From the NCBI GenBank assembly GCA_963779225.1, contig CAVZWW010000003.1, forward strand, positions 1,054,001-1,118,000: DNA of 64,000 nt, in the 5' to 3' direction. This DNA comes from CAVPCZ01 sp963779225 (lineage in GTDB: Bacteria; Bacteroidota; Ignavibacteria; UBA10030; UBA6906). The notes below the pieces were generated by a model that worked only from the letters and a program-made list of their open reading frames with translations, searched no databases and was not told the origin of the DNA. The stretch's first letter is position 1, and the number at the start of each line of letters is the position of its first letter. Made by a program: the position numbers and the translations under genes. Of the stretch, positions 55,071 to 62,582 are shown piece by piece.

Positions 55071-55907
55071 ATGAAACCCAGTGCATATCTCATCGCTATC
55101 GCATGCGCCGGACTGCTCGTGGGCTGTGCTGCAAGCGTTCCGCCGGCAGAGCTCATCAACGCACGGGAAGCGTACCAGCGCGCGAGTGCGGGGCAGGCGG
55201 CCCAATTAGTGCCGGCTGAGCTCCACAAAGCAAAGGAGGCACTTGCTATTGCTGAGAAGTCCTTCCTTGATGATCCTAAATCCTTCGAAACACGCGATCT
55301 GGCCTATATAGCGGACCGCAAAGCCAAGACGGCCGAGGCACTTGCTACCACCGCTGTTGAGAACGCCGCCACCGCCAAAGCGGCAAAGGACCTGGAGGCA
55401 ACCCAGGCCGAGATCGCGAAAAACTCGGCAGCGCAGCTTGCCATAGAGCAAAAAGCACGGCTTGAAGCGGAGGTTATCGCTGCCGCCGCGGTGGCAGATC
55501 TTGCCAAGATCGCAGCGGTAAAAGAAGAGGAGCGCGGTCTCGTCATTACGCTTTCGGGCAGTGTGATCTTCTCTTCGGGCCAATCGGCGCTCCTGCCGGC
55601 GGCACAAAATAAGTTGAACCAGGTTTACGATGCGCTCGTTTCGAAGAAAGAGCGGAAGATCATCGTTGAGGGCCATACGGACTCACAGGGTTCTTCCAGC
55701 TCCAATCTCGTGTTGTCGCAGCAGCGCGCGGATGCCGTGCGTTCATACATCATCTCTCGTGGCTATCCGGCTGATCTGATTCAAGCGCGGGGAATCGGTG
55801 AAGATAGACCGGCGGCGGACAACGCGAACGCCGAAGGCCGGGCTAACAATCGGCGGGTAGAGATTATCGTCGATCGGCCAGTTAAACCCGATCGCGCTCA
55901 AAATTGA
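55071..55907 (+). CDS. OmpA-family lipoprotein with helical stalk
   Basis: The protein has 278 residues. A lipobox (AGLLVGC) near residue 19 anchors it. Residues 25-150 are an Ala/Glu/Lys-rich helical stalk similar to the preceding protein. The C-terminal OmpA domain (about 155-270) shows FSSGQSALLPAAQNKLNQVY, then IIVEGHTDSQGSSSSNLVLS and LSQQRADAVRSYIISRG, with NNRRVEIIV. The Asp and Arg that bind diaminopimelate are present (HTDSQG, NNRRVE). It probably tethers the outer membrane to murein. A perfect hairpin at 55937 closes the operon. Confidence 0.93.
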   Translation: MKPSAYLIAIACAGLLVGCAASVPPAELINAREAYQRASAGQAAQLVPAELHKAKEALAIAEKSFLDDPKSFETRDLAYIADRKAKTAEALATTAVENAATAKAAKDLEATQAEIAKNSAAQLAIEQKARLEAEVIAAAAVADLAKIAAVKEEERGLVITLSGSVIFSSGQSALLPAAQNKLNQVYDALVSKKERKIIVEGHTDSQGSSSSNLVLSQQRADAVRSYIISRGYPADLIQARGIGEDRPAADNANAEGRANNRRVEIIVDRPVKPDRAQN

Positions 55908-55936
55908 AGTGAAGCCTCAATAGATAGCTCAGCTGC

Positions 55937-55972
55937 ACGGGACCCGGAAATGTTCCGGGTCCCGTGTTGCTT
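55937..55972 (+). terminator. Perfect hairpin terminator after OmpA gene
   Basis: ACGGGACCCGGAA pairs with TTCCGGGTCCCGT (55937-55949 and 55953-55965), a 13-bp perfect stem with a three-base loop. Only GTTGCTT follows, so the T-run is weak but the stem is very stable. Confidence 0.75.
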
Positions 55973-56107
55973 CCGAGGATGCCGCGTTTCCCCTCTTCCC
56001 GTCCTGACATGCCGCCCCGACCGGTCACTATGCCGAACGCTCACTGACGGGGGCCGGTGGAACTCCAAGAGTTCTCCCCCTATACATCGCCTATGCCTCG
56101 CTGCAAA

Positions 56108-56167
56108 GGATTAACCATCGTTTCATCCTTTTGGCCGATTACAATCGAAGGCGGTTGGTTGTATACT
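56108..56167 (+). promoter_or_regulatory. Stress-island element copy 6 (upstream of CsbD gene)
   Basis: The 33-nt block opens GGATTAACCATCGTTTC and ends CTTTTGGCCGATT. A 20-nt spacer leads to GTATACT at 56161-56167. It is 90 bases before the CsbD start. Confidence 0.88.
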
Positions 56168-56257
56168 TCTTCTGAGGGATTGATGGGATAGTTTGCCACT
56201 CAGAACTCGTTGATGAGTCTCGCGGGGTGAACATCCGAAACCAAAGGAGGAGATCTC

Positions 56258-56587
56258 ATGAGCTGGGATCGTATTGAAGGACAATGGAAGCAACGACGGG
56301 GGAAGGCCATACACCATTGGGGGAAAATGATGAACGACGAGCTGGCCGCCATTGCCGGCAAGTATGAAGAGCTTGTAGGAAAGCTTCAAGAGAAATACGG
56401 AATAGCCAATGAGGAAGCCAAGCGTCAAGTGGATGAATTCAAAACAACGGTTGAGCTATTGAAGGAATCCAATATCAAGTTGATCAAAACACAAAAGGCG
56501 TTGAGCAAACAGAAAGCGGCGAACAGAAAGGCGGTGAGGTCCAAAACGCCTACGCGGAGAAGACCCCGATCCAAGACAAAGACGTAG
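56258..56587 (+). CDS. CsbD-family general stress protein
   Basis: The protein has 109 residues, with AAAGGAGGAG before the ATG. The CsbD domain reads MSWDRIEGQWKQRRGK, then GKMMNDELAAIAGKYEELVG and KLQEKYGIANEEAKRQVDEF. A lysine/arginine-rich tail follows. It is the closest paralogue of the gene at 35041. It leads a run of small stress genes up to 57576, all on the plus strand. Confidence 0.92.
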   Translation: MSWDRIEGQWKQRRGKAIHHWGKMMNDELAAIAGKYEELVGKLQEKYGIANEEAKRQVDEFKTTVELLKESNIKLIKTQKALSKQKAANRKAVRSKTPTRRRPRSKTKT

Positions 56588-56698
56588 CGCGGGCGTGACA
56601 GATGAGGTCAACAGGGCACAAGAACAGAACATCAGGAGAGTTCATGCAGCCGTCCATAAGGCGGTGCGAACGATGTACATCAAAGAAGGATTACCATC

Positions 56699-56920
56699 AT
56701 GAAAACGGTCGGCATCATCATACTCATCGTGGGTCTGGCAATGACTCTGTACACAGGTTTCACCTATGTTACCAAAGAGAAGATCGTGGACCTGGGGAAT
56801 CTGGAGATCACAACGGATAACCAACACTCCGTACAATGGCAACCCTACGTCGGCATCGGAGCGATGGTCATCGGTGGTGCTCTCCTCCTGTTTGGCGGGA
56901 AGAAATCACTGCTTGCCTGA
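56699..56920 (+). CDS. Small membrane protein, DUF3185-like
   Basis: The 73-residue product has two membrane segments: VGIIILIVGLAMTLYTGFTY at the N-terminus and YVGIGAMVIGGALLLFGG at the C-terminus. A short polar loop (IVDLGNLEITTDNQHSVQW) lies between. AAGGA precedes the ATG. It resembles small inner-membrane stress proteins with two helices. The function is not known. Confidence 0.8.
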   Translation: MKTVGIIILIVGLAMTLYTGFTYVTKEKIVDLGNLEITTDNQHSVQWQPYVGIGAMVIGGALLLFGGKKSLLA

Positions 56921-56950
56921 GACCACGGCACAACCCGAATGGAGACACCT

Positions 56951-57174
56951 ATGAAGACCAAGGTGGGATTGTGGATAGAGTCGTCTCACACATTCGCGAT
57001 CCGGATGCCATTCTGATCCTTGGCCCGGGCGAGGCAAAAGTTGAGCTCAAAGCGCGCCTGGAAAGCGAAGCGCTCGGCGGACACATCGCCGGCATCGAAA
57101 CGGTGGACAAGTTGACTGAACGACAGCTCGCCGCAAAAGTCCGAGAACACTTTTCACAATCAGGAGGTCTCTGA
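56951..57174 (+). pseudogene. Small stress gene with internal deletion (baeRF/eRF1-like tail)
   Basis: ATG 56951 opens MKTKVGLWIE, which resembles the first strand of a small family related to eRF1 domain 3. That frame soon stops. The other frame, open to the stop at 57174, reads DRVVSHIRDPDAILILGPGE, then AKVELKARLESEALGG and VDKLTERQLAAKVREHF, which looks like the far half of the same family. About 60 or more codons seem to be missing between the halves. A GTG at 56971 could still give a 67-residue product. Confidence 0.5.
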
Positions 57175-57177
57175 GAA

Positions 57178-57321
57178 ATGCCCTCGACCAGGAGAAACAT
57201 GCTGCTCGTAGCGTTGTTTGTCGTGATCGTTGCTGTGGTGTTCGTTTTGGAAGCGCAGCAAACGAATGTGCCACCCATATCAACGACAGTAGGGATGGGC
57301 CATGGGGCGCCACTGCATTGA
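57178..57321 (+). CDS. Tiny single-helix membrane protein
   Basis: The 47-residue frame begins at ATG 57178, three bases after the preceding stop, with AGGAGG upstream. It reads MPSTRRNMLLVALFVVIVAV, then VFVLEAQQ, with one membrane helix and a short polar tail. I know no family. It is placed among other tiny membrane proteins of the stress island. Confidence 0.55.
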   Translation: MPSTRRNMLLVALFVVIVAVVFVLEAQQTNVPPISTTVGMGHGAPLH

Positions 57322-57366
57322 CTACAGATCCAAGAGAGAATAGACATCCACGATGAGGAAATACCC

Positions 57367-57576
57367 ATGAACAGAACAATTTCAATCGCCATTCTTGCCG
57401 GCGGCATCATTCTGCTGATTGCAGGCATCAATGCATATGATTCGACCAGCTCCGACATTGCCCGATTCTTCACCGGCTCGGCTACCGACAAGGCGATATG
57501 GATGCTCATCGGCGGCGTTGTCGTCACCGTCCTGGGGCTCGCGGGTTTGGTGCGCGGATCAAAAGCAACAAGCTGA
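57367..57576 (+). CDS. DUF3185 family small membrane protein
   Basis: The 69-residue product has two membrane segments (ISIAILAGGIILLIAG and IWMLIGGVVVTVLGLAGL) with the signature loop NAYDSTSSDIARFFTG and SATDKAIW between them. This is the DUF3185 family, common in stress-related gene sets. Function is unknown. The LysE gene follows 15 bases later. Confidence 0.85.
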   Translation: MNRTISIAILAGGIILLIAGINAYDSTSSDIARFFTGSATDKAIWMLIGGVVVTVLGLAGLVRGSKATS

Positions 57577-57591
57577 TCGGCCGATAAGAGC

Positions 57592-58203
57592 ATGGAACCG
57601 ATCTTTCTCCTCAAAGGACTGATTATAGGATTTGCAATGGCGGTGCCCATCGGTCCGGTCGGTATCATGTGTATCCGCAAGACACTGGCTGAGGGGCACT
57701 CGCGCGGCCTGATCATCGGCCTCGGGGCTGCAACGGCCGATGCGCTGTACGGCAGTCTTGCTGCCTTCGGTCTCACGTTCGTTTCGGATCTGATCGCCGA
57801 CAATGAGTTCTGGGTGCGTCTGATCGGCGGGGCATTGCTCCTGTTCCTCGGGATAAGGACATTCCGGACCAGGCGCAGGGAACCCATACTGCCCTTCGAC
57901 AATAGGGGGTTCTGGGGATCCTACGTCTCTGCCTTTGTCATCGCCCTAACCAACCCGGTGACCATTTTTGCTTTCATTGCCGTGTTCGCCGCGTTCGGGC
58001 TGGGATACAAGCTGAATGTCTTTTCAGCGGGCATGCTTGTCCTCGGAGTATTTGCGGGATCCGGTCTATGGTTCCTGGCCCTTGGGTTCGTTGCGACGTT
58101 CTTCAGAAAGAAGCTGGATTCGGCCGGACTCAGGTGGGTGAATAAGATTGCCGGCGTCTTGATTGTCATATCAGGGGTTGCTGCATTCGTGAGTTTGATT
58201 TGA
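57592..58203 (+). CDS. LysE family amino-acid exporter
   Basis: The protein has 203 residues and six membrane segments. The LysE/RhtB signature is present: FAMAVPIGPVGIMCIRKTLA, then GLIIGLGAATADALYGSLAA and SAFVIALTNPVTIFAFIAVF. Such proteins export amino acids or similar small molecules. The cargo is not evident. The RNB ribonuclease gene begins 31 bases later. Confidence 0.92.
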   Translation: MEPIFLLKGLIIGFAMAVPIGPVGIMCIRKTLAEGHSRGLIIGLGAATADALYGSLAAFGLTFVSDLIADNEFWVRLIGGALLLFLGIRTFRTRRREPILPFDNRGFWGSYVSAFVIALTNPVTIFAFIAVFAAFGLGYKLNVFSAGMLVLGVFAGSGLWFLALGFVATFFRKKLDSAGLRWVNKIAGVLIVISGVAAFVSLI

Positions 58204-58234
58204 CCTCCAGAGCATTCCAGAAAAGGTGACACAG

Positions 58235-59707
58235 ATGGCGAAGGCCGACAAGAAACAACATCGCTTGATCCTGCAAAGAATCGCCCATCGGGCGATGCTC
58301 GAACGGGGACTTGTCCCGGATTTTCCCGCCCAGGCTATCGCTGAGCTGGACGCCATTCACGGGCCGGCGACCCGCGCAGACGGCGCGACGCATGATCTCC
58401 GGAATCTTCTCTGGTGTTCCATCGACAACGATGATTCGCGTGATCTGGACCAGCTTACCGTTGCCGAAGCCATGCCCGGCGGGGGGACCAGGATCATGGT
58501 CGCCATTGCCGACGTTGACGCGGTCGTCAAGACGCGATCGGCCCTCGACGAACATGCGCGGCAAAACACCACCTCCATTTACACGGTTGCCGAGACATTC
58601 CCCATGCTGCCCGAGAAACTCTCAACGGATCTTACCTCTCTGAATTATGGGACAGACCGTCTGGCCGTCGTTGTGGAAGTGGTTCTCGCCGGGGACGGAG
58701 CAATTCAGAGTTCGGACGTTTATCACGCGACGGTGCGCAACCACGTGAAGCTGACCTACAACGACGTGGCAGCCTGGCTGGAAAATGATGGGCCGTTGCC
58801 ACAAGGGGTCGGCACGGTTGCCGGACTGGAAGAGAACCTCCGACTCCAGGACCGCGTGGCCCAGAAACTGAAAGCACTCCGGCACCTGCACGGCGCGCTG
58901 GATCTCGAAACCATCGAAACCCGGCCGATTTTTGACGGAGATGAGCTCAAGGACCTGGAGGCCGATAAGCGCAACCGGGCGAAAGATATCATTGAAGACT
59001 TCATGATCGCCGCCAACGGCGTTACCGCACGATACCTCGCGTCCAAAGATTTTCCGTCGGTGCGGCGCGTGGTTCGCTCACCTAAACACTGGGAGCGGAT
59101 TATGGAACTTGCTGCAGAGCGGAGCGCAACGCTGCCGAAGGAACCCGACGCAAAGGCCCTCGAGCGCTTTCTTATGTCGGCGAAAGCCGCCGATCCTCTC
59201 CGCTTTCCCGATCTCTCTCTCAGCGTCATCAAACTTCTGGGTTCCGGTGAATACGTCGTCCTGGCTCCGGGAGGCACTGCCACCGGACATTTTGGACTTG
59301 CCGTCAAGGACTATGCTCATTCCACCGCCCCGAACAGGAGATATCCCGATCTGATAACCCAGCGGTTGCTGAAAGCGGCGATGGCGGGACGTATCAGGCC
59401 CTACGAGAACGACGAATTGGAAGTGCTTGCCAGGCACTGCACCGAAGCGGAAGACGCAGCGAAAAAGGTAGAACGGCAGGTCACAAAATCGGCCGCAGCA
59501 ATGCTGCTGGAATCACGGCTCGGAGAGCAGTTTGATGCGATTGTCACCGGCGCGTCGGAGAAAGGCACGTGGGTGCGTCTTCTGCATCCCCCGATTGAAG
59601 GGAGGCTGGAGACCGGTTTTGAAGGCCTCGCGGTAGACAACCGGCTCCGCGTGCAACTGGTCAACACGGATGTGGAGCGGGGATATATCGATTTCAGGCG
59701 GGTGTGA
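58235..59707 (+). CDS. RNB-domain (RNase II/R-type) ribonuclease without full cold-shock/S1 set
   Basis: The protein has 490 residues. ATG 58235 has AAAAGG at a good distance; GTG 58226 is also in frame. The RNB catalytic domain shows SIDNDDSRDLDQLTVAE with four Asp residues for magnesium, IMVAIADVDAVVKTRSALDE, LTSLNYGTDRLAV and YAHSTAPNRRYPDLITQRLL. It is shorter than RNase R (about 750-800) because N-terminal cold-shock domains are missing. Only a short beta end (DAIVTGASEKGTWVRL) stands in for S1. It would degrade RNA 3' to 5'. Its place in the stress island suggests RNA turnover under stress. Confidence 0.93.
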   Translation: MAKADKKQHRLILQRIAHRAMLERGLVPDFPAQAIAELDAIHGPATRADGATHDLRNLLWCSIDNDDSRDLDQLTVAEAMPGGGTRIMVAIADVDAVVKTRSALDEHARQNTTSIYTVAETFPMLPEKLSTDLTSLNYGTDRLAVVVEVVLAGDGAIQSSDVYHATVRNHVKLTYNDVAAWLENDGPLPQGVGTVAGLEENLRLQDRVAQKLKALRHLHGALDLETIETRPIFDGDELKDLEADKRNRAKDIIEDFMIAANGVTARYLASKDFPSVRRVVRSPKHWERIMELAAERSATLPKEPDAKALERFLMSAKAADPLRFPDLSLSVIKLLGSGEYVVLAPGGTATGHFGLAVKDYAHSTAPNRRYPDLITQRLLKAAMAGRIRPYENDELEVLARHCTEAEDAAKKVERQVTKSAAAMLLESRLGEQFDAIVTGASEKGTWVRLLHPPIEGRLETGFEGLAVDNRLRVQLVNTDVERGYIDFRRV

Positions 59708-59738
59708 TGTGAGGCGGTGGCTTTTGCGTCCGGCAGAG

Positions 59739-59798
59739 GAGTTAGCTACTCTTTCATCCCTCCGGCCGATTGGATTGCAGGGCATCTCTCGGTACACT
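59739..59798 (+). promoter_or_regulatory. Stress-island element copy 7 (upstream of helical lipoprotein)
   Basis: The 33-nt block opens GAGTTAGCTACTCTTTC and ends CCTCCGGCCGATT. A 20-nt spacer leads to GTACACT at 59792-59798. It is only about 50 bases before the lipoprotein start, the shortest leader of the set. Confidence 0.85.
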
Positions 59799-59849
59799 CC
59801 CATCGTGACAAACGGATGGACCGTTCTCACCAATCATCAAGGAGGCTCC

Positions 59850-60290
59850 ATGAAACACACAATGTTCACTTTTGCCGTCATCGGGTGTATAGCAGGAACT
59901 CTCGTCGCGGGCTGCGGGAAAACGTCAGAACAAAAACTGGACAATGCCAAGGACAATGTAGGGGCTGCCTCGCAGGAGTTGAAAGACGCTCGAACGGCAT
60001 TTCTTGCGGAATGGGAGACATTCAAACGCGAATCTGAGCTGGCAATCGAGGCAAACGAAAAGAGGATTGAAGCATTCAAAGACAAAATGGAGAAGGCCGG
60101 CCCCAAGTTCAAAGCTCAATACAGCAAGGAAGTGGCGGCACTGGAACAGAGAAACCTCGACCTGAAGAAGAAGTTGGAGAACTACAAGGACGACGGACAG
60201 AGTAACTGGGCGGAATTCAAAGCGAATGTCAAGCAGGATATCGATGCAATAGGAAAGACCATTGAGGATCTGTTCACGGATAAGAAGTAG
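59850..60290 (+). CDS. Helical lipoprotein
   Basis: The protein has 146 residues, with AAGGAGG before the ATG. A lipobox (CIAGTLVAGC) near residue 22 gives a lipoprotein. The mature part is charged and helical (KDNVGAASQELKDARTAFLA, then FKRESELAIEANEKRIEAFK and LDLKKKLENYKDDGQSNWAE), likely a long coiled coil. No enzyme motif is seen. It is directly under element copy 7 and followed by a CsbD gene. Confidence 0.8.
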   Translation: MKHTMFTFAVIGCIAGTLVAGCGKTSEQKLDNAKDNVGAASQELKDARTAFLAEWETFKRESELAIEANEKRIEAFKDKMEKAGPKFKAQYSKEVAALEQRNLDLKKKLENYKDDGQSNWAEFKANVKQDIDAIGKTIEDLFTDKK

Positions 60291-60372
60291 CAGCGACAAC
60301 GAAGTGCGGATGTGTCACAGTCTATCGCCGCGTACTGCATCATTCTCATGGACAAACACCAAGAGGCATTCT

Positions 60373-60558
60373 ATGAACTCGCTCAGCATGAAAGGCGACT
60401 GGAAAACCATTTCCGGCAAACTCAAACAACAATATGCAAACCTGACTGACGACGATGTACTCTTTGTTGAAGGCAAGGAGGAGGAGCTGGTGGGCAGACT
60501 TCAGAAGAAACTCGGGACGACCAGGGAAGAAGTACGAAAGCTGATCGCGACACTGTGA
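60373..60558 (+). CDS. CsbD-family general stress protein, short form
   Basis: The 61-residue product is a bare CsbD domain: MNSLSMKGDWKTISGKLKQQ, then LTDDDVLFVEGKEEELVGRL and QKKLGTTREEVRKL. It lacks the basic tail seen at 35041 and 56258, so it is a different CsbD subtype closer to the classic family size. AAGAGG precedes the ATG. Confidence 0.9.
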   Translation: MNSLSMKGDWKTISGKLKQQYANLTDDDVLFVEGKEEELVGRLQKKLGTTREEVRKLIATL

Positions 60559-60661
60559 TGGACCGGCTTTCCAGATTCCCCATGGCTATCACAGACGCAC
60601 ACCTGACATATGTGAAGCCGGGAAATTCAGATACTTGTATGAACCACACAGGGAGGTTCGG

Positions 60662-60853
60662 ATGCCGTTACTTCAAGTAGTGATCATTCTCGTTGTGGTC
60701 GGCGTTCTCCTATGGCTTGTGAATAGCTACATCCCGATGCAGGCCACGTTGAAGAAGATCCTGAACGCCGTTGTGGTCATTGCCGTAGTACTGTGGTTGT
60801 TGAAGGTGTTTGGTTTGCTGGATTCGCTCTTGAACATTCACATTGGCAACTGA
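60662..60853 (+). CDS. Thivi_2564-type small membrane protein
   Basis: The 63-residue product has two membrane helices (LLQVVIILVVVGVLLWLVN and NAVVVIAVVLWLLKVFGLL) joined by YIPMQATLKKIL. This matches the Thivi_2564 family of small membrane proteins. GGGAGG precedes the ATG. Function is unknown. It ends 14 bases before element copy 8. Confidence 0.85.
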   Translation: MPLLQVVIILVVVGVLLWLVNSYIPMQATLKKILNAVVVIAVVLWLLKVFGLLDSLLNIHIGN

Positions 60854-60867
60854 TCCTTCCGCCGAAG

Positions 60868-60927
60868 GGATTAACCATTGTTTCATCCCTTTGGCCGATT
60901 TCAACCACAGCGCATTCGTTGTATACT
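60868..60927 (+). promoter_or_regulatory. Stress-island element copy 8 (upstream of CsbD remnant and Lmo0937-type gene)
   Basis: The 33-nt block opens GGATTAACCATTGTTTC and ends CCTTTGGCCGATT. A 20-nt spacer leads to GTATACT at 60921-60927. A small hairpin (ATCCGC with GCGGAT, 60948-60967) follows in the presumed leader. Confidence 0.88.
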
Positions 60928-61016
60928 CTATCTGTGTCACTGAGAGTATCCGCCGCTTATCGCGGATCATTGCTGTGCACGTTGTGTGAAGACGTGCGAA
61001 GAAAGGAGGCGATGGG

Positions 61017-61133
61017 GTGAGCCGGGATCGAGCAGGCGCTGTAAGAACATTCACCATTGCGAAGCGCAAGGCCCGGATCCCGATGGTGCTCGCAACGGGC
61101 AAGAGGATACGGGCACATCGTCGAAGACCGTAG
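61017..61133 (+). pseudogene. Degenerate CsbD remnant
   Basis: GTG 61017, seven bases after AAAGGAGG, opens MSRDRAGAVRTF, like the CsbD start MSWDRIEGQW. It then runs into a basic stretch (TIAKRKARIPMVLATGKR, ending RAHRRRP) like the tail of the CsbD gene at 56258. The central domain is gone. It could still be translated as a 38-residue basic peptide. Confidence 0.5.
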
Positions 61134-61196
61134 AGCTGTGGGGCCATTGTTTGCCCCTGAATTACACATGTGACAAAAATCGAAAGGATACCTGTC

Positions 61197-61346
61197 ATGT
61201 TATACACTATCGCTGTTATTCTCGTGGTCCTGTGGCTCCTGGGACTGTTGACATCCTACACGATGGGCGGTTTCGTCCACATACTTCTCGTGCTGGCTGT
61301 CATTGCCGTCGTGTTCAATCTGTTCAGCGGCAGAAAGCTGACATAG
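61197..61346 (+). CDS. Lmo0937-type small membrane protein
   Basis: The 49-residue protein reads MLYTIAVILVVLWLLGLLTS, then GGFVHILLVLAVIAVVFNLF. Two helices and the GGFVH turn are the mark of the Lmo0937 family, often found beside CsbD and other stress genes. AAAGGA precedes the ATG. Function is unknown. It would be the first intact gene under element copy 8. Confidence 0.88.
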   Translation: MLYTIAVILVVLWLLGLLTSYTMGGFVHILLVLAVIAVVFNLFSGRKLT

Positions 61347-61868
61347 ACCGAAGAAGAACCTGGTGTTCTCGCTCAGGATCTGGCGATGGAACCCGGCTGT
61401 TGTGATTCGGCGTGTACGGGAGCATGCACTGTACGACAACTGTGACTTCATTACCGCGAGAAAAGTCGCGCACACCTTGTTGATCTGATGCAGAGCACTG
61501 CGCACAAGAGAAAGGAGGTACTGTCTGTATGGGCAGCGATGAGTATCGCAACGAGCAACAAGACGGAAGTGCGTCGGGCGGTCAAGAGTGAGCAGGAGTC
61601 TGACGATTGGGGCGTGGGTTGGATGCAGTCGTGCAGGCAGACGTGTGACGACGAGCCGATCGGAGATGCCAACGTCCACATTGCTGAGCAGACACCGTGT
61701 TGTGGGTCTGTAGCAGGCAGCGATGGATATGACAGGACGCCAGGCGAGCCTGCCGCCTGATCCGAACCGCTGAGTGGTGTAAGGTAACGACAGTATGCGC
61801 AAGCACAACCGACCACAACAGATCACAGTATCATATGCTACTCGCATTTGCACAAATGAGGAACCGTC
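61347..61868 (+). other. 522-base gap without a convincing gene
   Basis: AAAGGAGG at about 61511 followed by ATG 61528 opens only a 20-codon frame (MGSDEYRNEQQDGSASGGQE). Longer frames on either strand have odd composition and match nothing I know. The stretch may be the remains of further small stress genes. No copy of the 33-nt element is present. Confidence 0.4.
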
Positions 61869-62540
61869 ATGAAAACAAAGAGGAATGGCGTCATTGCAGT
61901 GGTGCTGTGTCTCTCCACTGTTCTGATAGGGTGTTCAGCCAGTAACGCCGTGAAGGGTGGAGCCATCGGCGCGGGTGGCGGTGCTGTTATTGGTGGTGTT
62001 ATCGGAAACGCAGCCGGGAATACCGCCCTTGGTGCCATCATCGGGGCCGCGGTCGGTGGAACCACGGGTGCGATCATTGGCAATAATATGGACAAGCGGG
62101 CGGAAGAGATGAGGCAGGATCTCTCGAACGCAAAGGTCGAACGGGTCGGTGAAGGAATTAAGATAACGTTCGACTCCGGCATTTTGTTCGTGACGAATTC
62201 TTCCGAGCTTCAGCCTGCGGCAAAGTCCAACATTGAGAGTCTTTCGAAGATCCTGAACAAATATCCGGACACCAACATTCTTATCGAGGGCGATACCGAC
62301 AACGAGGGGACCGAGGAGTACAACCAGCAATTGTCGGAACGCCGTGCGCAATCTGTGGCCGACTATCAGAAGGGTCAGGGTGTTGCCGGTTCAAGGATTT
62401 CCACTGTCGGACTCGGCGAGTTGAACCCGGTCTCTTCGAACGAAACGGCAGCAGGGCGTCAGCAAAACCGACGCGTTGAAGTTGCCATTTTTGCGAACGA
62501 GAAAATGAAGGATGCGGCGGAAAACGGCACACTCAATTAG
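61869..62540 (+). CDS. Glycine-zipper OmpA-family lipoprotein (YiaD-like)
   Basis: The protein has 223 residues. A lipobox (LSTVLIGC) near residue 22 is followed by a glycine-zipper region (GGAIGAGGGAVIGGVIGNAA, then LGAIIGAAVGGTTGAIIG) that can insert into membranes. The OmpA domain (about 100-215) shows ITFDSGILFVTNSSELQPAA, ILIEGDTDNEGTEEYNQQLS and RQQNRRVEVAI. The usual HTD reads DTD here. It resembles YiaD/Pal-like proteins that bind peptidoglycan. Confidence 0.92.
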   Translation: MKTKRNGVIAVVLCLSTVLIGCSASNAVKGGAIGAGGGAVIGGVIGNAAGNTALGAIIGAAVGGTTGAIIGNNMDKRAEEMRQDLSNAKVERVGEGIKITFDSGILFVTNSSELQPAAKSNIESLSKILNKYPDTNILIEGDTDNEGTEEYNQQLSERRAQSVADYQKGQGVAGSRISTVGLGELNPVSSNETAAGRQQNRRVEVAIFANEKMKDAAENGTLN

Positions 62541-62582
62541 TGATCGTTCTGGCAGTTGCGATCTCTATGAAAGGAGCAAGGC

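Noticed and set aside
61488..61760. 90-codon frame in the gap after the Lmo0937-type gene
   Set aside because: Its composition is unlike the neighbouring proteins, it has no ribosome site at its start and it resembles no family I know.
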